This document shows positions 43,834 through 55,049 of a DNA stretch of 64,000 bases, one piece after another. The DNA comes from Hemerocallis citrina (taxonomy: Eukaryota; Streptophyta; Magnoliopsida; Asparagales; Asphodelaceae). Every line of letters begins with the position of its first letter. Positions within the stretch are counted from its first letter, which is position 1. The notes beneath the pieces are model-generated. The model had not been told where the DNA came from and made no database searches. It saw nothing but the letters and a program-made list of their open reading frames with translations. Made by a program: the position numbers and the translations under genes. The DNA lies in NCBI GenBank assembly GCA_017893485.1, contig CM030358.1, positions 147,696,926 through 147,760,925 on the forward strand, read 5' to 3'.

Positions 43834-45352
43834 TCAAGTTGGTGCATAGATATTGATCATGCCCAACTTATCAACAAATTTCAAGAAGAGCCGACTCGAA
43901 ACTGCCTTAGTCAGGATATCTGTGAGCTGATCTTCTGACTTTACTTTAGATATCTCAATGACTTTCTCATCCAATTTCTCCTTGATGAAGAATCTATCCA
44001 CCTCTATATGTTTCGTCGTATCATGTTGAACTGGATTGGCGGCAATATCACATGCTGCTTGACTGTCACAATACACCTTCATAGGTTCATTCGGACCACA
44101 GCCTAAGTCTTGCAACAGGAGTTTATCCCCTAAAGCTTCCGCTATACATAGAGCTACTTCGCGATACTCAGCCTCTGCACTAGATCGTGCAACAACATTT
44201 TGCTTCTTACTTCTCCATGTAACTAGATTTTCTCCAACAAATGTGAAATATCCTAAAGTGGAGCGCCTATCAATTATAGATCCTGCCCAATCAGCATCAG
44301 TATATGCCTCAACCTTCAAGTGATCATATTTTGCAAATAGGACCCACTTTCCTAGAGCAGACTTAATATATCTCAGAATTCTCATCACTGTATCCATGTG
44401 GTGTTCCTGAGGTGCATGCATAAACTGACTTACCACACTTAAAGCATATGATAAATCTGGCCGTGTATGCGCAAGATACATCAGTCGTCCAACCAATCTC
44501 TGATATCTTTCCTTATCACAAGGCACATGATCAGATTAATTGCAAAGTTTCAGTCCTTCTAACGGTGTACCAATCGGCTGACAAGCAGACATTCCAGTTT
44601 CCTTCAAGAAATCGAGAGTATACTTTCTTTGAGACAGAAATATACCATTTCTTGAGCGAGAAACTTCAATACCAAGGAAATATCTCAAAGAGCCAAGATC
44701 CTTCATTTCGAACTCTTGTGACAAGTAACTCTTCAATGCCATTCTTTCCTTAGGATCACTCCCAGTTACTAGCATGTCATCCACATATATAAAGAGAGCA
44801 ATAATCTTAACTTCTTTCCTTTTCAAGAATAGGGTATGATCTGAGTTACTCTGACAATATCTGAATGTCTTCATTGATTTTTTAAACCTTCCAAACCAAG
44901 CTCTTGGCGACTGTTTGAGACTATATAGCGCCTTTCTCAACCGACACACTTTATTACTGTGTTGGACTGGTCTATTTGATTCTGGCAGTAGATCCATATA
45001 AAACTCTTCTGTCAATTTCCCATGCAAAAATGCATTCTTCACATCAAATTGCTCCAAAGACTAGTCAAAGATTTGCAGTAAGTGACAGTAGAACTCGAAC
45101 AGTGTTGAACTTTGCCACAGGTGCAAATGTTTCGTCATAATCAATTCCATACGTTTAAGTGTACCCTTTGGCAACCAGCCTTGCCTTGTATCGCTCTATC
45201 GAACCATCCAACTTATATTTCTCGGTATAAATCCATCTGCATCCTACCGGCTTCTTCCCTGCTGGCAGCTCGACTATCTCCCAAGTCTCATTCTTCTTCA
45301 AAGACTTCACTTCCTCATCCATAACTGCTTTCCACCTAGGAAGCCCGACCTT
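43834..45352 (-). pseudogene. Copia 2 reverse transcriptase and RNase H
   Basis: From 45352 downward: WKAVMDEEVKSLKKNETWEI, GCRWIYTEKYKLDGSIERYK, a broken stretch near 45060-45155, then MEQFDVKNAFLHGKLTEEFY, ALYSLKQSPRAWFGRF, FIYVDDMLVTGSD (catalytic YVDD) and MKDLGSLRYFLGIEV. A stop at 44536-44538 separates RT from the RNase H part (43834-44526), which reads YQRLVGRLMYLAHTRPDLSY, EAYTDADWAGSIIDRRSTLG, ARSSAEAEYREVA and VYCDSQAACDIAANPV. Catalytic residues are kept. Confidence 0.9.
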
Positions 45353-45516
45353 CGACATGGGCCCGTGGGGGCCTTTCGGCCCCTACTGTGGGGGGGGGCT
45401 TCTTTAGCTTGGATTCTTACTTAGAAGCGTTCAGTCATAATCCGGCACACGGTAGCTTCGCACTACTGGCTTTTCGACTAAGCGCGATGACCAATTGTGT
45501 GAATCAACGGTTCCTC
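45353..45516 (-). rRNA. 25S rRNA 3'-region fragment inserted in copia 2 pol
   Basis: The minus strand from 45516 reads GAGGAACCGTTGATTCACAC, AATTGGTCATCGCGCTTAGT, then a GTGCGAAGCTACCGTG-type stretch and TGACTGAACGCTTCTAAGTA. This is the conserved 3' part of large-subunit rRNA just after the sarcin-ricin loop, with a few changes. It continues as a shortened GC-rich part (CAGTAGGGGCC, GGCCCCCACGGGCCC) resembling the plant 25S stretch that follows. A retro- or repair-derived fragment, not an rRNA gene. The left limit is uncertain (45353-45400); the 109 bases from 45408 are the solid match. Confidence 0.82.
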
Positions 45517-46010
45517 CGGCACACTGTTAGGAATAGATACGGCAGATAATTGATTCACAAATGACTTATTTGATTTCGATAAGCGGTTAGTGGATACATA
45601 ATTACTCATAGGATATTTGACGTTACTAGTGGGATCAGGTTCATAAGTGGGTTTCGGAATACCTCTATTAGTACGGTGCGGGAGTTCTCTTCTAGGAACT
45701 TCAAACAACGATGACGATTGGTTTTGGGATTCTAACAATTCACTCTCACTGAAATTCGGTACTGATTGCAATTCTTCAAGAGGGTCTTCTTCATGACGAT
45801 CTTCTTCATGTGGGTCTTCTTCATAAGGGTCTTCCTCCCTTACTAGGTCTTCATTCAAGTGTTCGCCATTATTTGTATCCAGTTTTTCGTTCTGGCTGGT
45901 AATTACTTCATCATACCTAAGAGTCTGAACTGCACTTCGGTACTCCCCCTGAAGTTCAGTCGTAGAAAAATACATCTCATCTTCATGAAACACAACATCC
46001 ATAGTCACAA
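45517..46010 (-). pseudogene. Copia 2 integrase-RT linker
   Basis: The minus frame from 46008 has VFHEDEMYFSTTELQGEY, an acidic repeat (EEDPYEEDPHEEDRHEEDP), then YPMSNYVSTNRLSKSNKSFV and VSIPNSVPE, which normally leads into RT. Here it runs into the rRNA fragment, and the RT frame downstream is shifted. Confidence 0.82.
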
Positions 46011-47100
46011 ATATCCTTTGAGTTGGTGGGTGATAGCACTGATACCCTTTTTTATCCTGTGCATATCCCTAGAAAACACAGCGGACAGCTCGAGGAGTTA
46101 ACTTATTGCGTTTCTGATGATGAAGATGAACAAATGAAACACACCCAAACACACGAGGTGGCAAGTTGACGATTTTTGGTGCATTCACAGTATCAGTTAA
46201 TACTTAAAATGGTGTGAGAAAGTTTAGGATACTATAGGGAACTCGGTTGATTAGGTATGCAGCAGAAGTAAGGGCTTCCCCCGAATAGATGAGTAGCATA
46301 TTTCCATGGATGAGAGAAGCATGGACCACCTCGAGCAAGTGTCTATTTTTTTCTTTCTGTAACCCCATTCTGTTGAGGTGTATATGAGCATGTAGTCTGG
46401 TGAACAATTTCGTGTTCCTCCAAATATTCTCGTAGATTTGAACTCAAGTACTCTCCGCCATTATCACTTCTAAGAACTTGAATCTATGATTTATACTGAA
46501 TCATAACATGCTTGTGAAATTTCTGAAACAAGCCACTAACTTCACTTTTCGACTTCATCAAACAAATTCAGGTCATACGGCTACAGTCATCAATAAATGT
46601 CACAAACCATTTGGCTCCTCCAAATGTAATGGTTTTGGATGGACCCTAAACATCAGAATGAATAATCATAAATGGAAGGGAGCTTCTACTTGGACTTGGA
46701 GGAAAAGAAACATGGTGACCTTTTGCGAGTTCACACACATCACACCGAAAGGCAGAAATATCCAACTTCAAAAATAAACTTGGAAATAATTTCTTCAAAT
46801 AATCAAAAGAAGCATGCCCTAGACGTCAATGCCATAGCCAAATATCTGATTTCTTCTTCTCATCTTCGGATCCTTCCACACTTAGAGCTTGAGTCAACTT
46901 GCTCGAACATTCAGATTCTAAATCCAGATAATAGAGTTTTCCGTGTCTAATCCCATAACCAATCGTCTTGTGAGTCCGAATATCCTTAAACACACAATGT
47001 GAAAGCCAAAAGACTACAATACAATGTAAGACAGTAGTTATTTAAGCAACGGATAATAGGTTAAAATTCAAGGATGACACAACTAGGGCAGAATCTAAGG
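46011..47100 (-). pseudogene. Copia 2 integrase, heavily decayed
   Basis: On the minus strand I can read NRHLLEVVHASLIHGNMLLI and YLINRVPYSILNFLTPF (46204-46390). Further up, the plus-strand text contains broken frames of the catalytic core. Several stops and frameshifts occur. The zinc domain lies near 46750-46950. Confidence 0.65.
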
Positions 47101-47424
47101 TTAGGTTTTTATGAGATGTATGGTACCTTCGCCAGTAATAGTGGCAAGATCACCATTGGCGGGGGACGCAGTTAATTTGGTGGATGGTTTAAAATTTTGA
47201 ACTTGTGTAGAATCAAAAGTCATATGGTCGGTAGCACCTGAATCAATTATCCATGCATTATTTATAACAGATGCAAAAATATTAAATACCTTACCTTCAT
47301 TACCTGCAGTTGTAACTAATGTAGAGGCGAGTCCAATACTCTTCTCAGCTCCATTAGTTTGTCCCATGGTAGCGGCACAAGATAACAACGGATCTGATCT
47401 TAAGCAACCAATAGTAAACGACAC
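47101..47424 (-). pseudogene. Copia 2 aspartic protease
   Basis: The frame has NNAWIIDSGATDHMTFDSTQ, the copia protease active site, then NGDLATITGEGTIHL. The upstream part reads SDPLLSCAATMGQTNGAEKS. Gag with its zinc knuckle should lie upstream but is absent. Confidence 0.82.
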
Positions 47425-48164
47425 AACTTAGCCAAGAACAGCTCCAAGTCTTCAACAAACAGCAAAACAGCAACAATCCAACACCGGATCAATCCCTCCC
47501 TTTCTTCACAAAACAGCAAACATGAACTCCACAGCTCCCAACCCGAACAGCAAATAGAAATCCCCTCTTCTCCCGAACACCAAACAGCAACAGGAAAGAG
47601 AGACAGCAGCAACAATGGCCAGCAGCTACAGTACCCACAGCAAAAGAGAAGGCAAGGGGACTCAGAGGCGACATCGCTGGCGATCGACGAGCGGCGCGAT
47701 AGGAGTGGTTGACGGCGGGGTTGTTGACGGAACAAGGGAGCAAGGAAGTTCGGGTTGGGGTTCGGAGGCTGCGTCGATCAGGAAGAGTAAAAGACAGAGG
47801 ATGGGTTCGGCGGCCTGAGCGAGGGCGGCGCTCGGGGTGGCCTCACCGGATGTCGACGCGACGGGAAAGGAGGAGGTCGGGGGTGGCTGAAGCTGATGGA
47901 GCGATGGTAATCGGCAGAGGGCGAGGGCAGTAGGGAGTGGAGAAGAAAGGAGAAGCAGTGGTGAAGAGGAAAAGGATGGGTTCTTTAGGGTTTTCGATGT
48001 GGGGCTCAACGGAAAGAGGAGAAGGATGGGTTCTTTGGGGTTTTCGGCGACGGGATCTGACGAGATCGGAGTCGATGAACGGTGACGGGATCAACAACGG
48101 GATCAGATCAAGATGGAGGTGATCATCCTCCTCTTTTTCTTCTTCACTTGGCCTAGATCTAATT
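47425..48164 (-). other. Copia 2 leader, gag deleted
   Basis: The GC-rich sequence is open in several frames, with no gag domain. AAGGATGGGTTCTTTRGGGT-type phrases occur twice, near 47973 and 48025. A large deletion or replacement of gag is inferred. Confidence 0.5.
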
Positions 48165-48178
48165 AGGCTCTAATACCA
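48165..48178 (-). promoter_or_regulatory. Copia 2 primer-binding site
   Basis: The minus strand TGGTATTAGAGCCT abuts the LTR and matches the initiator-Met tRNA 3' end with one change. Confidence 0.85.
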
Positions 48179-48380
48179 TGAAGAAGAAAAATTTGGGGGA
48201 AAATGATTCTTATTCTTCTTGTTCTTTATTCTTTATTGTATACATCTATATATAAGGATTACATTCTTGAAGGAGAAGAAATGAGATTGAGAGAAGATTG
48301 AGGGATGAGAGATTTGGGGAATCTGTTTTCTATAGATTAGGAAACAGAATATACATATTAGTATTTACTACATTTCAACA
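48179..48380 (-). repeat. Copia 2 5' LTR (own orientation)
   Basis: 202 bp, TGAAGAAGAAAAATTTGG through CATTTCAACA. On the minus strand CTTATATATAGATG is a TATA-like box. Confidence 0.92.
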
Positions 48381-48385
48381 TATGA

Positions 48386-48465
48386 TCCTGAAAATCTGAC
48401 ACACTAAATTCAAACTTATTAGTATGAGTGAGCACGTTTTGTGCACACCAAACTAGGAGTCAACA
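48386..48465 (-). repeat. Sirevirus-like LTR (5'), remaining 80 bases
   Basis: TCCTGAAAATCTGACACACT through GGAGTCAACA continues the LTR broken at 35157, followed by the TAAGC duplication. Confidence 0.9.
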
Positions 48466-48470
48466 TAAGC

Positions 48471-48866
48471 TACTATTGTCAGCAATTATATGTATAATAT
48501 AAATATTTGTCTTGATCCACCAATCACTTTCATAGTGTTATTTCAATAAAACAGTAACGAACAATTTTGGTCTTCTTGTGCCTATCATAATGTTATTTTC
48601 AAGAAACCGTTTACAAGGGCCACGCCTGCAAAGAAACTCGTTATTTATGCAATTTAGAAACCAGTATGTAGAAAAAAAGGTCAAAGATCACACTATCATA
48701 TACCCTTCGCTATATTCTACCAAAGATCAAAGACTATATAGATAAGAAAGCTATCAAGTGGCTCTTAATGGTCCAGATTTAACCTCACGAAACATATTTT
48801 CCTGCCCAAAAGTTCCTCCCCAAACTCAAATTCAAATCCCCCAAAACAACTCCTTTATATATTTAT

Positions 48867-48914
<48 letters not shown>

Positions 48915-49216
48915 TTACTCAGAAATTTATATTTTCATATTTCAGATTTATAAATTTTCAGATTTTTTATGTATTTTTATTTCTCATGTTATATTGAAAA
49001 TAGCAAATATCTCATCAACAGTTAAATTTCATCATTTTCCACACTCAAAGTTCCCAGAAGTTGGATTTTACATCTCCATTTATAATTATTTTTCAACATA
49101 TACTAATGGAAACATAGACTTTTATTTACAACTAATTATTGTTTTACTATTCAAACTTGAGCTACATAATTATTGTTTTACTGTTTACAAGACTTTCATA
49201 AGCTATATCGTTCCGA
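48471..49216. other. Unassigned AT-rich sequence with a CT microsatellite
   Basis: No coding. CCTTTATATATTTATTTAT directly before the CT run (48871-48912) looks like a plant core promoter followed by a CT-rich leader, but no ORF follows. Confidence 0.45.
48871..48912. repeat. CT microsatellite
   Basis: 21 perfect CT repeats. Confidence 0.97.
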
Positions 49217-49253
49217 AGACGTGCCGTAGGCACGTGCCGACGCGCAAATCTAG
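49217..49253 (+). mobile_element. Helitron 3' end
   Basis: Hairpin ACGTGCC-GTA-GGCACGT, a 14-base spacer (GCCGACGCGCAAAT) and CTAG followed by T. This is the same architecture as the complete Helitron at 28105-28361. The 5' end was not identified; it may be the TC at 48870 where the CT repeat starts. Confidence 0.55.
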
Positions 49254-49745
49254 TTTGTGAACTAAACAGGATGGGCTTAAAAGTGGGCTAATGTTCCTAG
49301 CTCCTGTCTCTACTCTCAAATCAATCATTCATCAAACAAAAAACACCCGAATGATTAGTACATTCAGCATTTCGTCATACACTTGGAGGGCTTGCTAACA
49401 ATAATCATACAGTTGGAAGCTCGACATGTGAGTTGACTATGACAATGTTAGAGCAATATGAATATTCAAGAGAAAAATAAAAGGAAAGCAAGAGGTTTAC
49501 CTCCACTTCAGTGTCGGAGTCAAGGAAATCAACTTCCATGATTTCCATACAAGTTTTTGTTACATGACTTTGTTACATGACTTTGTTAAATAAAACTTGT
49601 GCATATAGCATTATTCTTTTGAAAATATCAAAATTATAGAGATCGGTAGATGATTAGATTGGTTTGGAGCCATGGTGCCATTATTATGAGCTCTTCTAGG
49701 TCAAGGGGCTTAGTTTTACTTTATTATCATCGATCAGGTTAGTTA
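49254..49745. other. Unassigned sequence
   Basis: Nothing recognised. AT-rich with no long frame. Confidence 0.5.
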
Positions 49746-50649
49746 ATCAAAATACTCTCTTCCCCACCATTTGACAATAGCTTGTATCGCCAGATCCGCT
49801 CTCCTCAGCCTCTCTTCCCCCTCCCTCCTTTCGTTAAAGTTGAAGCTCGCTCTTCCCTCTTCACACACATCTCACTTTTTTCGATCCGTTTCTCTGTTTC
49901 TCCTTCCCCTCCCCACAACCCTCTTCTTCTCCTGCTTGCGCTGCTGTCTTTTACGCCTTCTTCCTTTTTCCTCCTAGGCAGTGTAGTCTTTTTCGTAGGC
50001 CCCCCTCTCTCCGGCCGGCGTTGTCCAATTCTGGCTGTTTCGCTCAGCTTGGCTCACTCCCCGGCTGAGCCAAGTGCTTCCCCTTTTCGTTAGTGGGTTC
50101 CAGCCACCCTCCCAAATTGAGTAGCCTCATCGCTGTAAGTTCTTTTTTGGGTGATTTATTTTAATAGTTCTCTCTTCTCTCCTTTTGTTCTGTAGTGCGA
50201 TTTTGGGTTTATAGATTGTTTATTTAGCTACTTGTTCTGGAATTGTTGGGTTAGTGTTTGATTCATTGTTGTGTTTTGGTTTTCGTCTGGTACCTAATTT
50301 AGGTCCAACGTCTTCCCTCTTTTTAGTGATCGAGTTCTATCGGTGTTCTTCCCTCTTTCCTCTATATTTCTAAGTGAAGCTCCTTTCACTTCACCTTCGT
50401 TCCTATCTTCTTCTCCTCTTTTATTTGTGAAGTGCTCTACTCTTCTTCCCCGTTCATAGCATCCTGAAAACTTCCTGTTTCTTTTTCTTAGTGAAGTTCC
50501 TTTCTCTACTCCCCTGCTCGTTATTTCCTTCAGTTACTGTTTACGTCAGTTAGCTTCTCTTTTTCTTTCTTTCCTTTTTGTTCTCAGGTCGTGGGCCACT
50601 ATATGGGCTCAACTTGGGTAAGATATAAAATGGGCACTAATAATATCTC

Positions 50650-52770
50650 CTTTTTAAATGGCCAGTCGGTTTCTATGGGCCTTCCTTATTCCAAGCCCAC
50701 TCCATCGAATCTTCCAGGGTCTGCTTCCTCATAGCGAAACCCTTATCGCTCCCATTCCTCTTCTCATTCTCTTCTCCCTCCGCTCCCTCTCTCCTCCTCT
50801 CCTTCAGTCCTCCGGTGCTTTAGGTGCCTTCTACCAGGCCACTTTAAAGCGTTTTGTTCTTCCATCATGAAGTGTTTATTCTGTCTCAACCCCGGCTATT
50901 CTCGCAACCGTTGTTTTACTCTACAACAAATTTTTGGTCTTTCTCTAGGCGTCCCCATCTCCGACTAGGTCCTCGCCGCCTTAGATTTCCCCGCTCTTCA
51001 GGCCAAGATTCCAGAGCTAAAAACCTGTTCTTCCAAAAGACCCAAACTTTCTGAATCCTCCCCGATTCTCCCCACTCCCCCTACCTCCCAGAGGATCACC
51101 GCAGTGGCTGCTTCTACTCCGGATATACCTATCCCCCCTCCATCGACTCTGAAGTCATCGGCACCGTCTCCTGTGAAGTCACCGGCACCTTTCAAAATTT
51201 CGAACCCTACTTCTCAGGTGACTCTGGTGTTCGTCCCTCCTCCTGACATTCTCTCAAAGATTCAAAAAATTGAATGTTATGGGGCAGTTTCCCTTTCTGG
51301 TGGGGCAATTTCTAATAATGCTCTTGATTCTTTCCTTGGTAACACCTGCAGCGTTCAAGATTGGGTTTGGACTATTAATGCCTGCTCGAACAGAGACATT
51401 GTAATTCACTGCCCGTCTTTAATTATTCTAGACGACTTGGTCGCCATCCGCAACTTCTCCATAAGCTCCATTCACCTCACCATTCATAAATGGTATGTTC
51501 AGCGAACCTCTCCTATCAACCTTAATCTGAATCCTATCAAAGTCTCCCTTTATGGCCTCCCGCCTTTCTGCGACACTCCTCGCTTAGTCGCAGATACCAC
51601 CAAATGTATTGGTGATTTAACTCGAACTTCTTCCACTTCTATGATGGCCTCTGGTTGTCTCTTAGTTGAAGCCGAATTTCTTTGCCCATCTCAGCAGGAA
51701 AGAGTGACGGCATTCAATCTATGTGTCGGCCAATCTCTTTTCCCCATCTCAGTCAGTTACCATGACTCTTCTACGATCACCGCATCTTATTCTCCTCCCC
51801 ATCAGCTGGCCGCCAAAGCTCCCCAGTCCTTGGAGTATCCTTCACTCTGATTTACCACTGGAGCTTCCTCTGTTCTAGGATCCTCCTCGACCATTCCCAA
51901 GGCGAAGCCAATTGCGAGAAAGAAATTCGCTTTCAATCGTAGAAGTGCTTCCACCTATCCAACCCCCAAAATTTCTCCCTCTAAACCAAAGAACCTGGTC
52001 TGGATAAATCTAGATATCTTGTCATCCAATGTCCCGAAGCAGTTGTCTCCTATCGCTGAGCATTCGCCCTTTCAACTGCCAGCCCCCACTCCTTCTCCCT
52101 CTGCTTTGGCTACTCTTCCCAAAGCAGTTACTTCTGAGATTGTCATCCCTGTTCGTCCTTCGGAGGGAAGGTCTGCTGCATCTGAGTCAAAATGGCCGGA
52201 CTGGGACATTAACCCTAACTTCTCGTCAGACTGGGACATCTACATAAAAAGGGTCCAGGGTGGCTCATCCTCGACTCCCAGTTCTAAACTTGTCTCGCTC
52301 AAATCAGATCTTCCGCTCTCGTCAATGGCTGACGTTTGGATTGATAAGGATGACCTTCTCGCCGAAGAGGCGGAGGACCTGGCCAAGTCGTCTTCTCATC
52401 TCAAGGTATTCAAGATTTATTTTACTTTATCACTTTCGTTGGATTATTTGCCTGTAGTTCACTCTAGTTGCCTCGGCAGATACATTATCGGAAGTATACG
52501 TTGCTCCCCATTTTTTTACGTTCTTAATTTACATCTGTCGACTTTCTTACTTTATTATTTCCGCTGTCAACCCCCAGTGGCTCTCCTACAAGATTGCAAG
52601 CTTCTTTGAGTTATCGAAGAGGTCCACAGTTCTTCTCCTCTTAATCTTTCTACCTCCCTCACTGTTGTTCCGTCGACTAACCCTCCTTACCTTAACGAGG
52701 TCCGGGTATCATCGACTGAGGAGGAGCTCTCCCTCGTTCTACCTATCCCTCAATTTTCTTTGGTTAAGGA
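50650..52770 (+). pseudogene. LINE 2 ORF1
   Basis: RCFRCLLPGHFKAFC (about 50815) and KCLFCLNPGYSRNRC (about 50870) are adjacent CCHC knuckles; the second has Tyr for His. After a TAG near 50967, a frame 51104-51850 has DIVIHCPSLIILDDLVAI, VSLYGLPPFCDTPRLVADTT, KCIGDL and ASGCLLVEAEFLCP. A second frame 52019-52400 has KWPDWDINPNFSSDWDIYIK and DVWIDKDDLLAEEAEDL. These match the LINE 1 segments in order. The hAT insertion at 52771 splits the last part. Confidence 0.8.
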
Positions 52771-52829
52771 TAAGGATGGCATTCGGGTCGAACGGGTTGG
52801 GCCAGGCCGGATCCGCCCGGTTTGGATTT

Positions 52830-54472
52830 AATGTAGATTCAAATTTGACTAAAAAAGAAGTGCAATCAATTACTTGTTTTACTGCTTCGGATTCTTCCCC
52901 AAGTAATGCAAAAAATATTTCAATCAAACTCTTCGTACCTTCTAATTTGATACGAGGATCCATAACAGTAGCAACACAAAACAAGATAGGAGGAGGATAA
53001 AAATACTTTAAAAAAATTTTGTATGCAGGTTTTACAATATCACCAACAAAAGCATCATTTACCATTTCGTTAAAAGTTTGCATTATAGTAACTATTGAAA
53101 TAAAAATGCTACTAGAAGTAGATTCATATTATTTTGAAAATTTTAAAGTTGAGGTTTTAAAAGGTTCTTAAAATCTCAACAAAGATTCGGCATAAAACCA
53201 ATCGGTTGGAGTCATTTCAAAATTTGGCATATTTTTTGCGATACAAAAATTATTTATAGCTGCTTTATATTCGGTAACAACCTGTAGTAAATCAAAAGTA
53301 GAGTTCCATCGGTGTTTAACATCCTTTGGAAATATTCTAAAAGTTACATTTGAAATCCTACACCAATTTTTCCATTCTTGAAATACGCTGGGACTTAATG
53401 CAATAAAATGTACACAATTTCTAATTTTAAGTATATATGGATCAGCTATTTTTAATGCATCTTGAACACATAAATTTAAAATATGACATGCACATCTAAT
53501 ATGAAAAATATTGTCAAATGGAGGGTTTAATGCGGATTTTAAATTAGTAATTGATGCATTGTTGTTAGATGCATTATCAAAACTAATACACATAATTTTA
53601 TCGCGAATATGAAAAACATCACAAATTTCTAAAATACAGTTTGCTATTTCAGCGCCACTATGGGGATAGGATAACACGGCAAGTGATATGATTCTTTTTT
53701 GAAGAATCCAATCATTGTCGATCCAATGACAGGTTATTCTCATCATTGGAATATTGTTGACACTCGTCTAACAATCTGAAGTTAAACTAACTCTACAAGT
53801 TAAACTCCATAAAATTGCAATCAAAGCGTTCTTCATTTTATTGTACACTTTAAAACAATCCGATTTGCAAGTATTTCTTGGGATTCTTCTAAAATGAGGG
53901 TTTAAGGCCGTTTGATTAAAATTTTCCAAGTCCCTACTCTCGGGCTAGAAAAATGGTAACTCTTCCTTTATTACTAAATGGGCCATTTTCTGACAAATAA
54001 GATCGGGATCATAAGGGTGGCTATCAACTAGACCGGTCCTAGGGTGGATTTTTTGTTGGCCGGGTAGGTCAGCAAGAAGGTCTTTATGGTTATTTTGGAT
54101 GTGTTTACTAATTGTACCGGTTCCATCACCCCTCTTAAATTTGTATGTCTTAGAACATGTTTTACAAACTTTCAAACCTATACCCGGAGTTTCTTCGTCC
54201 GAGATATAATCATAAAATTTATGCCAATCACTACTTTTCCCTCTACTTTTCCTACCACTACGGGGTTGTGTTGTTTCGGTTGGTTGTTGTTGTTGTTATT
54301 CTTCTTCTAATTGTATGTCTTCTACAACCTCATCGTGTGTACCTCATTGTTGGGTAGAAGAATCATGGTACTCTTCGGCGGGCTCACTAATTGGGACAAT
54401 TGGTGGCCTACGGGAAGTGCCGGTGGAATCTTGCCCACTTTGGCTACGACGGCTACCATGTGATCTAGACAT
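52830..54472 (-). pseudogene. hAT 2 transposase, BED finger and catalytic core
   Basis: The ATG at 54472 gives MSRSHGSRRSQSGQDSTGTS. The BED zinc finger follows (KVCKTCSKTYKF, then GTGTISKHIQNNHKDLL; CxxC and HxxxxH). The core reads GAEIANCILEICDVFHIRDK, SFDNASNNNASI, HIRCACHILNLCVQDAL and DVKHRWNSTFDLLQ. The frame 52830-53083 reads KPAYKIFLKYFYPPPILFCV. Stops lie near 54345, 54295, 53945 and 53167. The hATC domain kept in hAT 1 is missing here. Confidence 0.88.
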
Positions 54473-55049
54473 AATGTAGTAATGTATGTAAAAAAAAACT
54501 ACACAATGTAGGAGCGATGAGTTATAAAAAAATCTAGAAAACAAGAGGGTTGAGATAGAGAAGATCAAAAAATCAAAAAAAATTATAACTACAACAAAAA
54601 TTAAATAAGAAGAGTGGTATGAAATTTTGATACCGTTCACCGTGGATACATGTATATAAAAAAATCCGTGAAAATAAGAATAGAAGTAGAAGTAGAAATA
54701 AGCGATTCCGGAATTGAAGAGTTGAGGAGAGCTTAAAGGAGAGTTGAAGACTTGATCACTTGGAGTTGGACGAGAGTTGAAGAGTTGAAGACGTTGTTGA
54801 ATTTTGATTTCAATACGATCGGAATTTGATCGTGTATACATCTTCAAGACTTGCTTGTTCAATACTTCAATTGTTCACAAATTGCTTAGAAATGAGTTAT
54901 AATAGTAGAGAGAGTAAGAGAGTTTTTTGTAAATTTTTTGATGGGGTTTTGGGGGGTATTTATAAGGTAAAAATAAATAAATAAATAAATAAACCCAAAA
55001 AAACCAAAAAAACGGCCATTAGAGTCGTTGATGGCTCTCTGTTCAACAA

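Larger units (their letters stand above)
43625..48380 (-). mobile_element. Ty1/copia retrotransposon (copia 2), minus strand
   Basis: 202-bp LTRs at 43625-43826 and 48179-48380 begin TGAAGAA and end TTTCAACA. They are flanked by TATGA at 43620-43624 and 48381-48385. I count 13 mismatches between the two LTRs by eye. The polypurine tract, RNase H, RT, integrase, protease and initiator-Met primer site follow in minus order. Gag is missing, and a 25S rRNA fragment interrupts pol. It sits in the Sirevirus-like LTR. Confidence 0.92.
23769..48465 (-). mobile_element. Non-autonomous Sirevirus-like Ty1/copia element, host of nested insertions
   Basis: Two related LTRs lie at 23769-24744 and at 34257-35157 continued at 48386-48465. 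They are flanked by TAAGC at 23764-23768 and 48466-48470. The primer site TGGTATCAGAACAAGG (minus strand 34240-34255, initiator-Met type) and polypurine tract AAAAGGGGGAGAT (minus, about 24745-24757) fix the minus orientation. The interior has gag pieces with two zinc knuckles and an unrelated intact ORF (26246-27193). No protease, integrase or RT is found. Without insertions the element would be roughly 7 kb. The two-knuckle gag and primer site suggest the Sirevirus group. Confidence 0.88.

Noticed and set aside
45353..45516. A functional rRNA gene
   Set aside because: Only about 110-165 bases of 25S are present, with substitutions and a shortened GC-rich part, inside a dead retroelement.
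43834..47424. Endogenous viral sequence
   Set aside because: Copia domain order, short LTRs and the initiator-Met primer site identify an ordinary retrotransposon; no movement-protein or capsid features were seen.
47600..48110. GC-rich ORFs on both strands in the copia 2 leader
   Set aside because: Low complexity, mutually overlapping, no gag or other domain recognised.
54344..54862. 172-codon minus ORF before the hAT 2 transposase
   Set aside because: Its first part is leader read-through rich in Phe and Tyr. The real start is the later ATG at 54472, where transposase-like sequence begins.
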